From assembly GCF_017354945.1 (NCBI RefSeq), contig NZ_CP071503.1:1-64000 (forward strand): 64,000 nt of DNA. Direction: 5' to 3'. Source of the stretch: Shewanella avicenniae (GTDB taxonomy: Bacteria; Pseudomonadota; Gammaproteobacteria; Enterobacterales; Shewanellaceae). The translations under genes were made by a program, and so were the position numbers. Position 1 is the stretch's first letter; each line of letters opens with the position of its first letter. The notes beneath the pieces were generated by a model. That model was not told where the DNA came from. It worked only from the letters and a program-made list of their open reading frames with translations, and did no database searches. Below, in pieces: positions 15,048 to 25,011 of this stretch.

Positions 15048-15067
15048 CCAAGACGGTTAGGAGCAAA

Positions 15068-16525
15068 ATGCACTATCGAACGATTACTCGTATCACTGGC
15101 CTGTTAGTTGGACTGTTTTCGATTACTATGCTGCCACCAGTTGCGGTGTCGATGATTTATAGCGATGGCGGCGGTAGAGCTTTTGTCCAAGCATTTTTTA
15201 TCAGTATTATTATCGGCTTATTCTTGTGGTACCCCAATCGCCAATATAAGCATGATCTGCGCACCCGTGAAGGCTTTCTGATTGTGGTGCTCTTTTGGAC
15301 TGTGTTGGGGGCGATTGGTACCTTGCCATTCCTGCTGGTAGATAACCCCGAATTAGGCCTAGCTGACAGCGTATTTGAATCTTTTTCGGCGCTGACGACG
15401 ACTGGCGCCACCGTGATTGTCGGATTAGACCAACTCCCGAAAGCAATACTGTTTTACCGGCATCAATTGCAGTGGCTAGGGGGGATGGGGATCATCGTGC
15501 TTGCCGTAGCGATTTTGCCAGTCCTGGGAATTGGGGGAATGCAGCTATATCGGGCTGAAATTCCTGGGCCAGTAAAAGATAGCAAGATGACCCCTCGTAT
15601 TGCCGAAACCGCCAAAACCCTCTGGTACATCTATCTGTTATTAACCATTGCTTGCGCCGCCGCCTATCACTTTGCTGGAATGCCAGTGTTTGATGCGATT
15701 TGTCACTCGTTTTCAACCATCGCTATTGGTGGGTTTTCTACCCATGATGCCAGTATTGGTTACTACCAAAGCCCTGCGATTAACCTGATTTGTGTGTTTT
15801 TTTTGCTGGTGGCTGCCGTGAATTTTAGCCTGCATTTCGCGGCATTTTCGCGTCGTGGTATTAACCTTAAAACCTATTTTCGTGACGCGGAATTTCGAGC
15901 GTTGCTGATTGTGCAATTTGCCTTAACAGCCGTGTGTTTTGCTACCTTACTGCATACTGGCATCTATGATTCGCCTGAAGAAACTCTGGACTATGCCTTG
16001 TTCCAAGCAGTATCTGTATCAACAACCGCAGGTTTTGGTACTGAAAGCTTTCATGAATGGCCATTGTTCCTGCCAATACTGCTAATCTTTTCCAGCTTTA
16101 TCGGTGGCTGTGGTGGTTCCACTGCGGGGGGGATTAAGGTGATCAGGATGGTGCTGCTGATCCTGCAGGGCTATCGTGAATTGAAACGACTCATTCACCC
16201 CAGGGCCATGTTTTCTATTCGCATCGGCAGTAAAGCGCTGCCAGATCGGGTAATTGATGCGGTATGGGGGTTCTTTTCCGCTTATGCCTTGGTGTTTGTG
16301 GTGTGCATGCTCATTCTGATGGCAATGGGGATGGATGCTATCACCTCATTTAGTGCAACTGCGGCATGCCTTAATAATCTTGGCCCAGGCTTAGGTGATG
16401 TTGCCGCTAACTATGCGGCTATTTCCGATGCTGAAAAGTATGTGCTGGTGGTCGCTATGTTGTTTGGTCGTTTGGAAGTGTTCACCTTGTTAGTGTTATT
16501 TATTCCGAGTTTCTGGAAGAACTAA
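15068..16525 (+). CDS. trkH: Trk potassium uptake system channel subunit TrkH (E. coli type)
   Basis: TrkH is the membrane-embedded potassium channel subunit that works with the NAD-binding protein TrkA. The 485-residue protein closely resembles E. coli TrkH (483). The four selectivity-filter loops are visible: TTTGATVIVGLD, IAIGGFSTHDASIGY, STTAGFGTE and NNLGPGLGD. It ends GRLEVFTLLVLFIPSFWKN. The start ATG has TAGGAG upstream. Its stop codon shares one base with the hemG start, so the two genes are translationally coupled as in E. coli trkH-hemG. Confidence 0.95.
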   Translation: MHYRTITRITGLLVGLFSITMLPPVAVSMIYSDGGGRAFVQAFFISIIIGLFLWYPNRQYKHDLRTREGFLIVVLFWTVLGAIGTLPFLLVDNPELGLADSVFESFSALTTTGATVIVGLDQLPKAILFYRHQLQWLGGMGIIVLAVAILPVLGIGGMQLYRAEIPGPVKDSKMTPRIAETAKTLWYIYLLLTIACAAAYHFAGMPVFDAICHSFSTIAIGGFSTHDASIGYYQSPAINLICVFFLLVAAVNFSLHFAAFSRRGINLKTYFRDAEFRALLIVQFALTAVCFATLLHTGIYDSPEETLDYALFQAVSVSTTAGFGTESFHEWPLFLPILLIFSSFIGGCGGSTAGGIKVIRMVLLILQGYRELKRLIHPRAMFSIRIGSKALPDRVIDAVWGFFSAYALVFVVCMLILMAMGMDAITSFSATAACLNNLGPGLGDVAANYAAISDAEKYVLVVAMLFGRLEVFTLLVLFIPSFWKN

Positions 16526-17046
16526 TGGCCAATATTTTGTTACTGTATTCAACGGTAGATGGTCAGACACGTCGCATCTGTGAGGCAATGCTGGCACCAT
16601 TTGCCGCTCATAACGCACAGCTTTGCTCCATCGAACAGGCGTCAGAGTCTCAACTGCTTTGGGCAGACAAGATCTTAATTGGCGCCAGTATTCGCTATGG
16701 CAAATTCCGTCCGAACCTGTTCCAGTTTGTGAATCGTTACAAAGCGTTAATTGATGCAAAACCGAATGGCTTTTTCTGCGTTAACGCAGTGGCACGCAAA
16801 CCCAACAAAAACTCCCCAGCGACCAACAGCTACATGCATAAGTTTTTAAGACTATCGTTGTGGCAGCCCCGATTAATTGGAGTGTTTGCTGGACGGATTG
16901 CGTATCCACAGTATGGCTTCTGGGACCGGAACATTATCCGCTTCATCATGTGGCTTACTAACGGGCCAACCGATGTAAAACAGACATACGAATTCACTGA
17001 CTGGGAGTGTGTACGTCAGTTTGCCAATGAATTCTTAGCGAAATAG
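16525..17046 (+). CDS. hemG: Protoporphyrinogen IX dehydrogenase (quinone-dependent), HemG, copy 1
   Basis: HemG is a flavodoxin-like FMN enzyme that oxidises protoporphyrinogen IX to protoporphyrin IX in haem synthesis, passing electrons to membrane quinones. The 173-residue protein has the FMN-phosphate loop YSTVDGQTRRI at the N-terminus, GASIRYGKF, and the HemG-specific insert around VARKPNKN. Its position directly behind the E. coli-type trkH matches the E. coli hemG locus. A second hemG-like gene lies 0.5 kb downstream. Confidence 0.92.
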   Translation: MANILLLYSTVDGQTRRICEAMLAPFAAHNAQLCSIEQASESQLLWADKILIGASIRYGKFRPNLFQFVNRYKALIDAKPNGFFCVNAVARKPNKNSPATNSYMHKFLRLSLWQPRLIGVFAGRIAYPQYGFWDRNIIRFIMWLTNGPTDVKQTYEFTDWECVRQFANEFLAK

Positions 17047-17060
17047 CTGTTTAAACGGCG

Positions 17061-17387
17061 TTAAACAGAGCAGAACTTGCGATGCAGGATTGAGATAACT
17101 TCAGTCACTTGTTCGTTCTTTAACGAGTAATAAACGATTTGAGAGCTTTTACGGGTAGCCACTAAATCTTCGGTACGTAGTACTGCCAAGTGTTGAGATA
17201 AGGCAGACTGGCTCAAAGGAACTGTTTCGTTCAGTTCGGTCACACTCAGTTCGTTATCCAATAGCAGACATAAGATCATCAGTCGGTAAGGATTTGCTAC
17301 TGCTTTGAGCCATTTAGCCGCGACTTCCGCGTTCGTCAGCATGGCACCGACGTTAATTTCTTTTGTCATTTGTGACATCCATCCCAT
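17061..17387 (-). CDS. ArsR-family repressor, BigR/SqrR/YgaV-like (reactive-sulfur sensor type)
   Basis: This is a winged-helix ArsR/SmtB repressor of up to 108 residues. The helix-turn-helix region is LSVTELNETVPLSQSALSQHLAVLR, in two parts around residues 48-72, followed by the wing VATRKSSQIVYYSLK. It lacks the CxC metal-binding motif of arsenic sensors. Instead it has one Cys in ANPYRLMILCLL (Cys40) and one near the end (Cys106), the spacing known from SqrR and BigR, which form a per- or polysulfide bridge and release DNA. Start is uncertain: ATG 17387, 17378 or 17369 are in frame, with GGATGG before the last. A palindrome just upstream suggests autoregulation. Confidence 0.85.
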   Translation of the reverse strand: MGWMSQMTKEINVGAMLTNAEVAAKWLKAVANPYRLMILCLLLDNELSVTELNETVPLSQSALSQHLAVLRTEDLVATRKSSQIVYYSLKNEQVTEVISILHRKFCSV

Positions 17388-17411
17388 TTTGATTAGATAA
17401 TTCTAATCAAA
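17388..17411. promoter_or_regulatory. Palindromic operator of the ArsR-family repressor
   Basis: The 10-base arms TTTGATTAGA and TCTAATCAAA are perfect inverted repeats around a 4-base spacer. The site sits immediately before the most upstream possible start of the repressor and about 160 bases upstream of the divergent hemG copy 2. Binding by the repressor is an inference from position and symmetry. Confidence 0.7.
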
Positions 17412-17571
17412 TACTAATAAATCCGCAATGAAGCAGTCTGCAACCTAGATCGCATTTTTACTAATTAGGAAATGCAACTGATTGTCTTCTTTGGGCATTA
17501 TCGTAGATCCGTTGCTTGGAATACGGCAATATTTGTAGTCACTTAATCAAAAAATAATAGAGTCAACGTCA

Positions 17572-18129
17572 ATGAAATCTGTGCTGATCTTGTATTTTTC
17601 CCGTGGCGGCCATACCGCCAGAATTAGTCGTCATTTGATGCGTTCAATAGCGGCTGAACAATGTCGTTGCGAGATGATGGACATTAGAGAAGCGAGCAAA
17701 GAAGGGGTTGATTGGGACGAGTGGGATGCCGTGGTGTTTGGTGCCTGTGTGTTGTACGGAACATATGACAAAACCGTGTTTGAGTTTTGCGAGCAGCACC
17801 AACTGCAGTTAGCGGAAAAAGGCGTGAGCTTCTATTCGGTCAACGTGGTGGCTCGTAAGCCGGAAAAACGCATTCTGGAAAATAACAAATACCTGCAGAA
17901 GTTTGTGAAGTTATCCGCCTGGAAACCTAAGGATTTGAAAATTATCGCGGGTAAGGTCGACTACCCATCTTGGGGGTGGTTAGACTCGCAAATGATCCGT
18001 CTGATTATGAAGATGACTGACGGGCCAACCGATCCTAAAACCGTTATCGATTACACCGACTGGAATGATGTCGCTGATTATGGCAAACATATCGCCAGCT
18101 TAGTGAAGGGGTCACCAAGCGCTGAATAA
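17572..18129 (+). CDS. HemG-like flavodoxin (protoporphyrinogen oxidase), copy 2
   Basis: This 185-residue flavodoxin-fold protein is a second HemG family member. It has the FMN loop YFSRGGHTARI, GACVLYGTY, the HemG insert SVNVVARKPEKR, and LIMKMTDGPTD. Its insert and C-terminal block match E. coli HemG even more closely than those of copy 1, while copy 1 keeps the E. coli gene context. It is divergent from the BigR/SqrR-like repressor gene and convergent with the second trkH (4 bases apart). It may be the regulated isozyme, or a related quinone-coupled flavoprotein; the sequence alone does not decide. Confidence 0.88.
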   Translation: MKSVLILYFSRGGHTARISRHLMRSIAAEQCRCEMMDIREASKEGVDWDEWDAVVFGACVLYGTYDKTVFEFCEQHQLQLAEKGVSFYSVNVVARKPEKRILENNKYLQKFVKLSAWKPKDLKIIAGKVDYPSWGWLDSQMIRLIMKMTDGPTDPKTVIDYTDWNDVADYGKHIASLVKGSPSAE

Positions 18130-18132
18130 GCG

Positions 18133-19575
18133 TTAATAACGCCAGAAGCTGGGGTGAAATAGTACTGCTACCGTTAGAATCTCTAACCGCCCCAGCAGCA
18201 TGCCGATCGCCAATGCCCATTTGGCCACGTTAGGTAGCGTGGAAAAGTTGCCCGCGGGACCAATGGTGTCACCTAAACCGGGGCCTACGTTGGTCACTGC
18301 AGTAATCGCACCTGATAAGCTTGTGAGCGGATCGAGTCCACACAGTACCAATACCAAGGTCAGCAGCACAATTACCAATGCAAACAACATCATGAAGGTT
18401 ACTAACGAGCGCACAATTTCTTCGTTGATTGGCCGGTTGTTATAGCGTTCGCGGAAGATACCGCGCGGGTGAAATTGTTGCTTCAACTGCTCGCGCATAA
18501 TGGCCACGGCAATTTGAAACCGGAAGATTTTAATCCCGCCGGACGTTGAACCGGAGCAACCGCCAACAAACATCAAGAACAGAAAGGCGATATTTGCCAA
18601 TGCGCCCCAACTGCCATAATCCGTGAGGCCATAGCCGGTTGTAGTGACAACGGAAACCACGTTAAAACTGGCGAGTCGTAGCGCATCAATAAACTGAATA
18701 TCGCGGGTGTCAAATAGCCAATACGCTAGACCGATAGAGACAACAGCGAGAAACAACACATAACCGCGGATTTGGGCATCATTCCAAACCTTTAAGGTGC
18801 GTTGTTGAATGGTCTGCACGAACACCAGTAATGGCAAACCACCCGCAGCCATAAACACAACCCCTACCCAGTGGCAGTTCTCAGAGAATGCGGCCATCGA
18901 ACTGTCAGAGGTCGAATAGCCGCCGGTAGACAGTGTGGTCATCGAGTGGTTTACAGCAGCAAACCAATCCATGCCCGCCAGATGGTATGCAACTGCACAG
19001 GCGATGGTTAGGCCGATGTAAACCAAAAACAGATACTTGGCGAGACTTTGAGTGCGGGGAATTGACTTATCTGACCAATCGGAGGACTCGGTGCGGAACA
19101 GCCGCATCCCGCCAACGTTCAAAAATGGTAGTACGGCTACCGCCATCACAATAAAGCCAATACCGCCGAGCCATTGCAGTAATGAGCGCCACACCAAAAT
19201 CGAATGGTCCATCTTATCTAGGCCAGATAACACGGTGGAACCGGTCGTGGTAACCCCTGACATGGTTTCGAAAAAGGCATCGGTATAACCAATACCGTGA
19301 TACAAAGTGAATGGCATTGCCGCGAAAATACTGACGATAAACCACGTCAGGCTGGTCAGCAAAAACATATCGCGAATATTAAGGTGCAGATGTTTACTCT
19401 GGCCGCGATGGACGCAAATACTGGCGACAATACCGGTGACCATGGCTGAAATGAGAAAGGCCATTGCTGTTTCTTCGCCATAGACCAATGCCAATGCCAA
19501 CGGAATAAACATAAATCCAGTCAGCATCGACAAAAAAAGCCCGAGAATAAACAGCAGCGGTTTGAAATTCAGCAT
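18133..19575 (-). CDS. Trk/Ktr-type potassium channel subunit TrkH, copy 2
   Basis: This 480-residue membrane protein is a second TrkH family channel subunit. The four filter loops differ from copy 1: VTTTGSTVLSGLD, LSTGGYSTSDSSM, TTTGYGLTDYG and TNVGPGLGDT. It ends LGRLEILTVAVLFHPSFWRY. It lies 12 bases downstream of trkA on the same strand, so this copy is probably cotranscribed with trkA. TrkA is the likely partner of both copies. Confidence 0.94.
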   Translation of the reverse strand: MLNFKPLLFILGLFLSMLTGFMFIPLALALVYGEETAMAFLISAMVTGIVASICVHRGQSKHLHLNIRDMFLLTSLTWFIVSIFAAMPFTLYHGIGYTDAFFETMSGVTTTGSTVLSGLDKMDHSILVWRSLLQWLGGIGFIVMAVAVLPFLNVGGMRLFRTESSDWSDKSIPRTQSLAKYLFLVYIGLTIACAVAYHLAGMDWFAAVNHSMTTLSTGGYSTSDSSMAAFSENCHWVGVVFMAAGGLPLLVFVQTIQQRTLKVWNDAQIRGYVLFLAVVSIGLAYWLFDTRDIQFIDALRLASFNVVSVVTTTGYGLTDYGSWGALANIAFLFLMFVGGCSGSTSGGIKIFRFQIAVAIMREQLKQQFHPRGIFRERYNNRPINEEIVRSLVTFMMLFALVIVLLTLVLVLCGLDPLTSLSGAITAVTNVGPGLGDTIGPAGNFSTLPNVAKWALAIGMLLGRLEILTVAVLFHPSFWRY

Positions 19576-19587
19576 GGCAACAACAAC

Positions 19588-20997
19588 TTAGAAGAAGAAG
19601 GCGCTAGGTTGGAACAGTTTTTCAACTTCTCCAACAAACTTCTTGTTCACTAAGAATAAAATGACGTGGTCACCTTGTTCGATCACGGTACGGTCATGAG
19701 CCATCAGTACTTCCTCGTTCCGTACGATCGCACCTATAGTGGTGCCGGGCGGCAATTTGATTTCACCTACCTGACGTCCAACCACCTTACTTGTACCCGC
19801 ATCACCGTGTGCAATTGCTTCAATGGCTTCGGCAGCGCCGCGGCGCAGAGAGTAAACGTTACAGATATCGCCTTGGCGAATGTGGGTTAGCAGTGCAGAT
19901 ATGGTGGCTTGCTGCGGAGAAATAGCAATGTCGATATTGGCTTCTTGCACAATATCCACATAGGCTTCGCGTTGGATCAGCACCATCACCTTTTTGGCAC
20001 CTAAGCGTTTAGCCAGCAGTGCCGACATAATGTTGGCTTCATCATCGTTTGTTACGGCGATAAATACGTCGGTCTGGTCGATGTGTTCTTCTAATAGCAA
20101 CTCTTGATCAGAGGCGTCACCACAAAACACTGTGGTATTTTCTAACGCTTCAGACAGCGCTTCAGCACGTTCTCGGCGATGTTCGATTAACTTGACGGAA
20201 TGATTACGTTCTAGTTTTTTGGCCAAGCCTAAGCCGATGTTACCACCACCGGCAATCATCACGTTGCGATAGGAGTTATCGAGCTTTTGCATCTCACTCA
20301 TTACCGCACGAATGTGGCGACTATCGGCAACAAAGAAAACTTCATCATCTGCTTCAATGATGGTGGTACCGCGCGGCATGATCGCACGACCTTGACGGAA
20401 AATTGCCGCAACCCGGGTATCAATATTTGGCATGTGTTCGCGGAGCGCCGCCAGCGCATTACCCACCAAAGGACCACCGTAGTAAGCCCTAACCGCAACC
20501 AAACTGACCTTGCCATCGGCAAAGTCACGGACTTGTAAAGCGCCAGGATATTCGATGAGCCGTTGAATGTAAGTAATCACTAACTGCTCGGGTGCGATCA
20601 GTTCATCGATAACAAAACCGCCACGCAATTTGGCTTCGCTATTTTTGGTTTCGCTGTCGATAAATAACTTGTCTTGAATGGCGAGATATTGCTCAGAACG
20701 GATACGCGCAATCTTGGTTGGGGTGCCAAACAGGGTATAAGCAATTTGACAGGCGGACATGTTGCATTCATCGCTGTTGGTCACTGCAACCAACATGTCG
20801 GCATCCTCAGCGCCAGCCTCTTGCAGCACACCAGGATGTGCGCCGTGGCCAACGACGACCCGTAAATCGAACTTATCCTGCAGTGCACGCAGGCGAGCAC
20901 GGTCGTTGTCGATAATGGTAATGTCGTTATTTTCTCCGACAAGGTTTTCAGCCAGTGTGCCGCCGACTTGCCCTGCACCGAGGATGATGATTTTCAT
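19588..20997 (-). CDS. trkA: Trk system potassium transporter subunit TrkA
   Basis: TrkA is the cytoplasmic gating ring of the Trk potassium uptake system. The 469-residue protein contains two RCK units: the first Rossmann fold starts [16 protein letters not shown] (near residue 3) and the second [17 protein letters not shown] (near 235), each followed by a TrkA_C domain. E. coli TrkA has 458 residues; the extra length is at the C-terminus. It starts at ATG 20997, 14 bases after the rsmB stop, so it probably belongs to a def-fmt-rsmB-trkA-trkH transcription unit. Confidence 0.96.
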   Translation of the reverse strand: MKIIILGAGQVGGTLAENLVGENNDITIIDNDRARLRALQDKFDLRVVVGHGAHPGVLQEAGAEDADMLVAVTNSDECNMSACQIAYTLFGTPTKIARIRSEQYLAIQDKLFIDSETKNSEAKLRGGFVIDELIAPEQLVITYIQRLIEYPGALQVRDFADGKVSLVAVRAYYGGPLVGNALAALREHMPNIDTRVAAIFRQGRAIMPRGTTIIEADDEVFFVADSRHIRAVMSEMQKLDNSYRNVMIAGGGNIGLGLAKKLERNHSVKLIEHRRERAEALSEALENTTVFCGDASDQELLLEEHIDQTDVFIAVTNDDEANIMSALLAKRLGAKKVMVLIQREAYVDIVQEANIDIAISPQQATISALLTHIRQGDICNVYSLRRGAAEAIEAIAHGDAGTSKVVGRQVGEIKLPPGTTIGAIVRNEEVLMAHDRTVIEQGDHVILFLVNKKFVGEVEKLFQPSAFFF

Positions 20998-21011
20998 GCC
21001 GCGAAAAGCTC

Positions 21012-22301
21012 CTAAGCGATAGCTTTAACCAATTTGGCGTAGTAAAACCCGTCCATATTGTCCTGTCCGGGCAAGATTTGCCAGCCTGTCGTGCTGTTTT
21101 GTTGTGAAGCTGTGATGGCGACTAATGATGCATCTGGCGTGCGCGCGACAAATGCATCAATCTGCTGGCTGTTTTCTTGTGGCAGAATGGAACAAGTTGC
21201 ATAGAGCAGGGTGCCGCCCGGTTTCAACCATTGCCAGCAATGGTCTAGAATCTGGGCTTGGATAGATTGCAGCGCATCAATGTCGTTGGCTTTACGGAGC
21301 CATTTGATATCGGGATGGCGGCGGATTACGCCGGTCGCGGAACAGGGCGCATCTAATAAAATGCGATCAAATTTTTCACCTTGCCAACTCGCATCAATGT
21401 TAGCGGCATCCGCACACAATATGGTGGCATCTAACCCCAAGCGTTGGCAGTTCTCAGTAACACGTTCCAATCTTTTTGCATCATTGTCCAGCGCGACTAA
21501 ACGCACATCGGCAGATTCGAGAATATGGCAGCTCTTTCCTCCCGGTGCCGCACAGGCATCGAGAATCAAGTCACCATTCTTCGGTTCCAGCAAGGTGGCT
21601 GCCCATTGAGCCGCTTGGTCTTGCACCGACACGCTACCACCAGCAAAACCGGGCAGTACAGCAACATCGGTTGGCTGCGCTAACAAAATAGCATCGGCGG
21701 TAAGCCCTGCTGTTGCGGAGATTTCAAGTGCGTTTAACTGCGCTAGATAGCTATCACGTGATTGCTGGCGTTGGTTGTTGCGTAGCCACATTGGTGGCCG
21801 TTGCTGGCTTTGCTCAATAATCTGTTGCCAACTATCGGGATATGCGGCTTGGAGTTTTTTCACCATCCAGCCAGGGAAGCAGTATTTTAGCGTTTCATTG
21901 CTGGTTTCTAACGGTTCTTCCGCGCGTTGAATGTTACGCAACACGCCGTTAATCACTTTGACGAGGTTTTCAAAGCCAAGTTGGCGACAGGCTTCAACGG
22001 TTTCTGAAATCGCCGCGTGTGCCGGAATTCGAGTGAAATACAGTTGATAACAACCAATCAACAGCAGATGGTGTAATAGACGTTGTTTGTTTTTAAATGG
22101 CTTTTGCAGCCGTTGGCTAACAGAGTTATCCAGTTGCGGTAATACCCGCATCACGCCGTAGCTTAATTCGGCCAGTAAGGCGCGATCTTTACCGTTACTA
22201 AGCTGTGCCTGATGTTGCGGCAATACCGTGGACAATGAAGCACCGTTTTCTAACACTTGGAAAACAACTTGGGCGGCGAGGGCGCGGATATTCAATCTCA
22301 T
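21012..22301 (-). CDS. rsmB: 16S rRNA m5C967 methyltransferase RsmB
   Basis: RsmB (Sun/Fmu) makes 5-methylcytosine at position 967 of 16S rRNA using S-adenosylmethionine. The 429-residue protein matches E. coli in length. It has an N-terminal NusB-like domain (about 1-130), the SAM motif [15 protein letters not shown], the motif [22 protein letters not shown], and the catalytic Cys in [11 protein letters not shown]. Its ATG overlaps the fmt stop by four bases (ATGA), indicating translational coupling. Confidence 0.96.
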   Translation of the reverse strand: MRLNIRALAAQVVFQVLENGASLSTVLPQHQAQLSNGKDRALLAELSYGVMRVLPQLDNSVSQRLQKPFKNKQRLLHHLLLIGCYQLYFTRIPAHAAISETVEACRQLGFENLVKVINGVLRNIQRAEEPLETSNETLKYCFPGWMVKKLQAAYPDSWQQIIEQSQQRPPMWLRNNQRQQSRDSYLAQLNALEISATAGLTADAILLAQPTDVAVLPGFAGGSVSVQDQAAQWAATLLEPKNGDLILDACAAPGGKSCHILESADVRLVALDNDAKRLERVTENCQRLGLDATILCADAANIDASWQGEKFDRILLDAPCSATGVIRRHPDIKWLRKANDIDALQSIQAQILDHCWQWLKPGGTLLYATCSILPQENSQQIDAFVARTPDASLVAITASQQNSTTGWQILPGQDNMDGFYYAKLVKAIA

Positions 22302-23251
22302 AGTTTGCTATCCAGTTGCGTACCTTCGGCAAACCATTCGCCTCTGGCATTCAGAATGTCAGCCACTGGCATCGCTTTCTTGCCCGGCAGTTGCATCTCG
22401 GTGATCACCAGTTGGCCTTCGGCGGTGGCAATCGTTAGCCCTTGCTTGTTGGCCGTTAAAATAGTGCCAGCGGGATGAGCGCTGGTGGTCGCTTCCGCAT
22501 GCGCTTGCCAGACTTTAATGTTTTGTTCATTGAGCGTGAAATAACTAACAGGCCAAGGATTAAATGCGCGAATTTCTCGCGATAGCGCTGCCGCTGACTT
22601 CTGCCAATCTAGTTGCGCTTCCTCTTTGGAGAGCTTTTCCGCATAGGTCGCCAAACTATCATCTTGAGGAATAGCAGTGAGCGTGCCTGCTGCTAAACCG
22701 CTCAACGCCTCGATCAATGAAATGGGCCCTAATTCAGCCAGCTTGTTATACAGGGTGGCGGATGTATCAGTCGGTTCAATTGGTAACTTGCTGATCAACA
22801 ACATGTCGCCCGTGTCGAGGCCGGCGTTCATCTGCATGATGGTCACGCCCGTTTCCGCATCGCCCGCCCAAAGCGCACGTTGAATTGGTGCCGCGCCACG
22901 CCATTTGGGCAAAATCGAACCATGCACATTGATACAGCCAAGTTTAGGTGTATCGAGCACGACTTGAGGCAAAATCAGCCCGTAGGCCACAACCACCATA
23001 ATGTCAGCGTCTAATGCGGCCAAGACCTGCTGAGCTGATTCGTCGCGTAACGATTTCGGCTGGTATACCGGGATTTGGCTTTCCTGCGCCAGCACTTTCA
23101 CTGGGCTCGGGGTTAACTTATGGCCGCGACCCGCTGGGCGGTCAGGCTGGGTGTAAACCGCAATCACTTCATGTTCGCTTTCAATAAGCGCTTGTAGATG
23201 GCGTGCGGCAAAATCCGGTGTACCGGCAAAAATAATTTTCAGCGAATTCAA
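22298..23251 (-). CDS. fmt: Methionyl-tRNA formyltransferase
   Basis: Fmt formylates initiator methionyl-tRNA with 10-formyltetrahydrofolate. The 317-residue protein has [12 protein letters not shown] at the N-terminus, the catalytic core [20 protein letters not shown] (Asn, His) and [17 protein letters not shown] with the essential Asp. The chosen start is a TTG at 23251 because no ATG lies before the conserved IIFAGTPDF and AGGAAC precedes it by nine bases. It follows def by 24 bases. Confidence 0.95.
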   Translation of the reverse strand: MNSLKIIFAGTPDFAARHLQALIESEHEVIAVYTQPDRPAGRGHKLTPSPVKVLAQESQIPVYQPKSLRDESAQQVLAALDADIMVVVAYGLILPQVVLDTPKLGCINVHGSILPKWRGAAPIQRALWAGDAETGVTIMQMNAGLDTGDMLLISKLPIEPTDTSATLYNKLAELGPISLIEALSGLAAGTLTAIPQDDSLATYAEKLSKEEAQLDWQKSAAALSREIRAFNPWPVSYFTLNEQNIKVWQAHAEATTSAHPAGTILTANKQGLTIATAEGQLVITEMQLPGKKAMPVADILNARGEWFAEGTQLDSKL

Positions 23252-23275
23252 AACGTGTTCCTGAATTAGAGGCGA

Positions 23276-23788
23276 TTAGCTGCTTTTAGCGTCAGCACGC
23301 GCGGCTTTTTCAAGCTTTTGGCGAATGCGTTGGCGCTTTAATGGTGAGAGATAGTCAACAAAGAGTTTGCCTTGAAGGTGATCCATCTCGTGTTGAATGC
23401 AGATTGCAAACAAACCATCAGCTGCTACGGTGAACTCGTTACCGTCGCGATCAAGCGCTTTAACGGTCACAAATTCACAGCGATCAACTTTGGCATAAAC
23501 ACCGGGAACCGACAGACAGCCTTCCTCGTTACAAAAGTCACCGCTTTTATTAATGATGGTCGGATTGATAAACACTTTTGGGCGTTCAACCTCATCCTGT
23601 AAGTCCATCACAATCAATTGCTGATGAAAATCGACTTGTGTTGCCGCTAAACCAATGCCTTTTTCTTCATACATGGTTTCGAACATATCGTCGATTTGGG
23701 TTTGCAAAGCGGCACCGAATTCAGTGACCGGCTTGGCAATTGTTCTAAGTCTTTCATCTGGATAGCGTAATACGTTTAACAAAGCCAT
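23276..23788 (-). CDS. def: Peptide deformylase
   Basis: Def removes the N-formyl group from nascent proteins. The 170-residue metalloenzyme carries all three motifs: [17 protein letters not shown] (metal-binding Cys) and QHEMDHLQG (two His ligands and the catalytic Glu). It heads the minus-strand def-fmt-rsmB-trkA-trkH set and is divergent from the LysM gene. Confidence 0.97.
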   Translation of the reverse strand: MALLNVLRYPDERLRTIAKPVTEFGAALQTQIDDMFETMYEEKGIGLAATQVDFHQQLIVMDLQDEVERPKVFINPTIINKSGDFCNEEGCLSVPGVYAKVDRCEFVTVKALDRDGNEFTVAADGLFAICIQHEMDHLQGKLFVDYLSPLKRQRIRQKLEKAARADAKSS

Positions 23789-23928
23789 ATATAACTCTTA
23801 ACAATCGTGCTAAAACCAAGGGACTTGGTTATACTCTTTGGTGCTAATGACATAATTTTAATCGTTAGCGGGGATCAATAACAGAAAAAGCGCATTTTTC
23901 CTAATGTGTTGACTACATGGACGGGCCC

Positions 23929-25011
23929 ATGAAAAGGTTTACTCTACTTGCGTTGCTTGCAATTGTCTGCGGTGGAACATATGCAGATGTGCTCACGTTA
24001 AAAGCTGGTCACCCAGACTCATACGTTGTAAAGAAGGGTGATACGCTGTGGGATATCTCGGCAATGTTTCTCAAAGATCCTTGGCGCTGGCCAAAATTGT
24101 GGGGAGCAAACCCACAAATTGCAAACCCGCATCTTATTTATCCAGGGGATAGACTCACATTGGTGTTTATCGATGGTGAGCCAAGATTAGTCACAAAACC
24201 CTTTAAAAAATCCGGTCCAACAGGACAGGTCAAACCCAAAGGCGATGCGGTTCCCGCGATTGATCTCGCCGTTATTCAACCTTATCTAGTGCAAAACCGT
24301 GTGGTGGATGAAGCGTGGTTAGCTGAGCAACCTAAAGTCTTAGGTGGTGAAAACCCCTCTTATCATCATGTAGATGGTGATGTGGTTTATGTGCAAGGCA
24401 ATGTTGCCGAAGGCACTAAACTGGCGTTTTATGCAGAAGGGCGCAAGTTTGAAGATGACGCCACCGGTGAGTCGTTAGGGCAAGAAATTATTCTGTCCGC
24501 CACTGGCCGAGTTATCGAAAGTGGTGATGTGTCGCGGGTACTGCTTTTCAGAAGTTTCCAAGAAACCAAAGCGGGTTATCGGGTGATGTCGATTGAAGAT
24601 GACTCCTTGATACCAGCCTATTTTATGCCAATGGCCGGTGAAGCTGAGGGCGCAACACTGTTGGCAGCTAATGGCAATATCCGCGAAATGGGTAAGCTCG
24701 ATGTCGCCTATATTGACCGTGGCGCTAACGCTGGCGTAAAACCGGGTCAGGTGTTCACCGTGTACAAGCCTGGCGCGACCGTGGTGTTTGATAACGATGG
24801 TATTCCGGTTGCACCCGCTGATCAGTCGGCATATGACAAGTTGAAAGCGGCAATGGGTGAAGATATTCAATTACCCAAACTGTATCGTGGCCAAATGATG
24901 GTGTTTAAGGTGTTTGATAAAACTGCGCTGGGCATCATCTTGGTAGATCAACGCCCAATGCGCGTCGGTGACCAACTGTTTAAGCCAAACGCTATTTTAA
25001 AAGGAGAATGA
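23929..25011 (+). CDS. Exported LysM-domain protein
   Basis: This protein is likely periplasmic and peptidoglycan-associated. From ATG 23929 it has 360 residues with a signal peptide (MKRFTLLALLAIVCGGTYA) and then a LysM domain (about 32-80) with YVVKKGDTLWDISAMFL and NPHLIYPGDRL. The remainder is a beta-rich region of unknown function. ATG 23929 has GGACGGG upstream; an ATG four codons earlier (23917) would put charged residues ahead of the signal. LysM genes in this place (between def and dprA) are common in gammaproteobacteria. Its stop overlaps the dprA start. Confidence 0.9.
   Translation: MKRFTLLALLAIVCGGTYADVLTLKAGHPDSYVVKKGDTLWDISAMFLKDPWRWPKLWGANPQIANPHLIYPGDRLTLVFIDGEPRLVTKPFKKSGPTGQVKPKGDAVPAIDLAVIQPYLVQNRVVDEAWLAEQPKVLGGENPSYHHVDGDVVYVQGNVAEGTKLAFYAEGRKFEDDATGESLGQEIILSATGRVIESGDVSRVLLFRSFQETKAGYRVMSIEDDSLIPAYFMPMAGEAEGATLLAANGNIREMGKLDVAYIDRGANAGVKPGQVFTVYKPGATVVFDNDGIPVAPADQSAYDKLKAAMGEDIQLPKLYRGQMMVFKVFDKTALGIILVDQRPMRVGDQLFKPNAILKGE

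Noticed and set aside
17047..17068. Inverted repeat CTGTTTAA/TTAAACAG after hemG copy 1
   Set aside because: It is AT-rich, has no T-run on either side and overlaps the end of the repressor gene; a terminator role cannot be supported.
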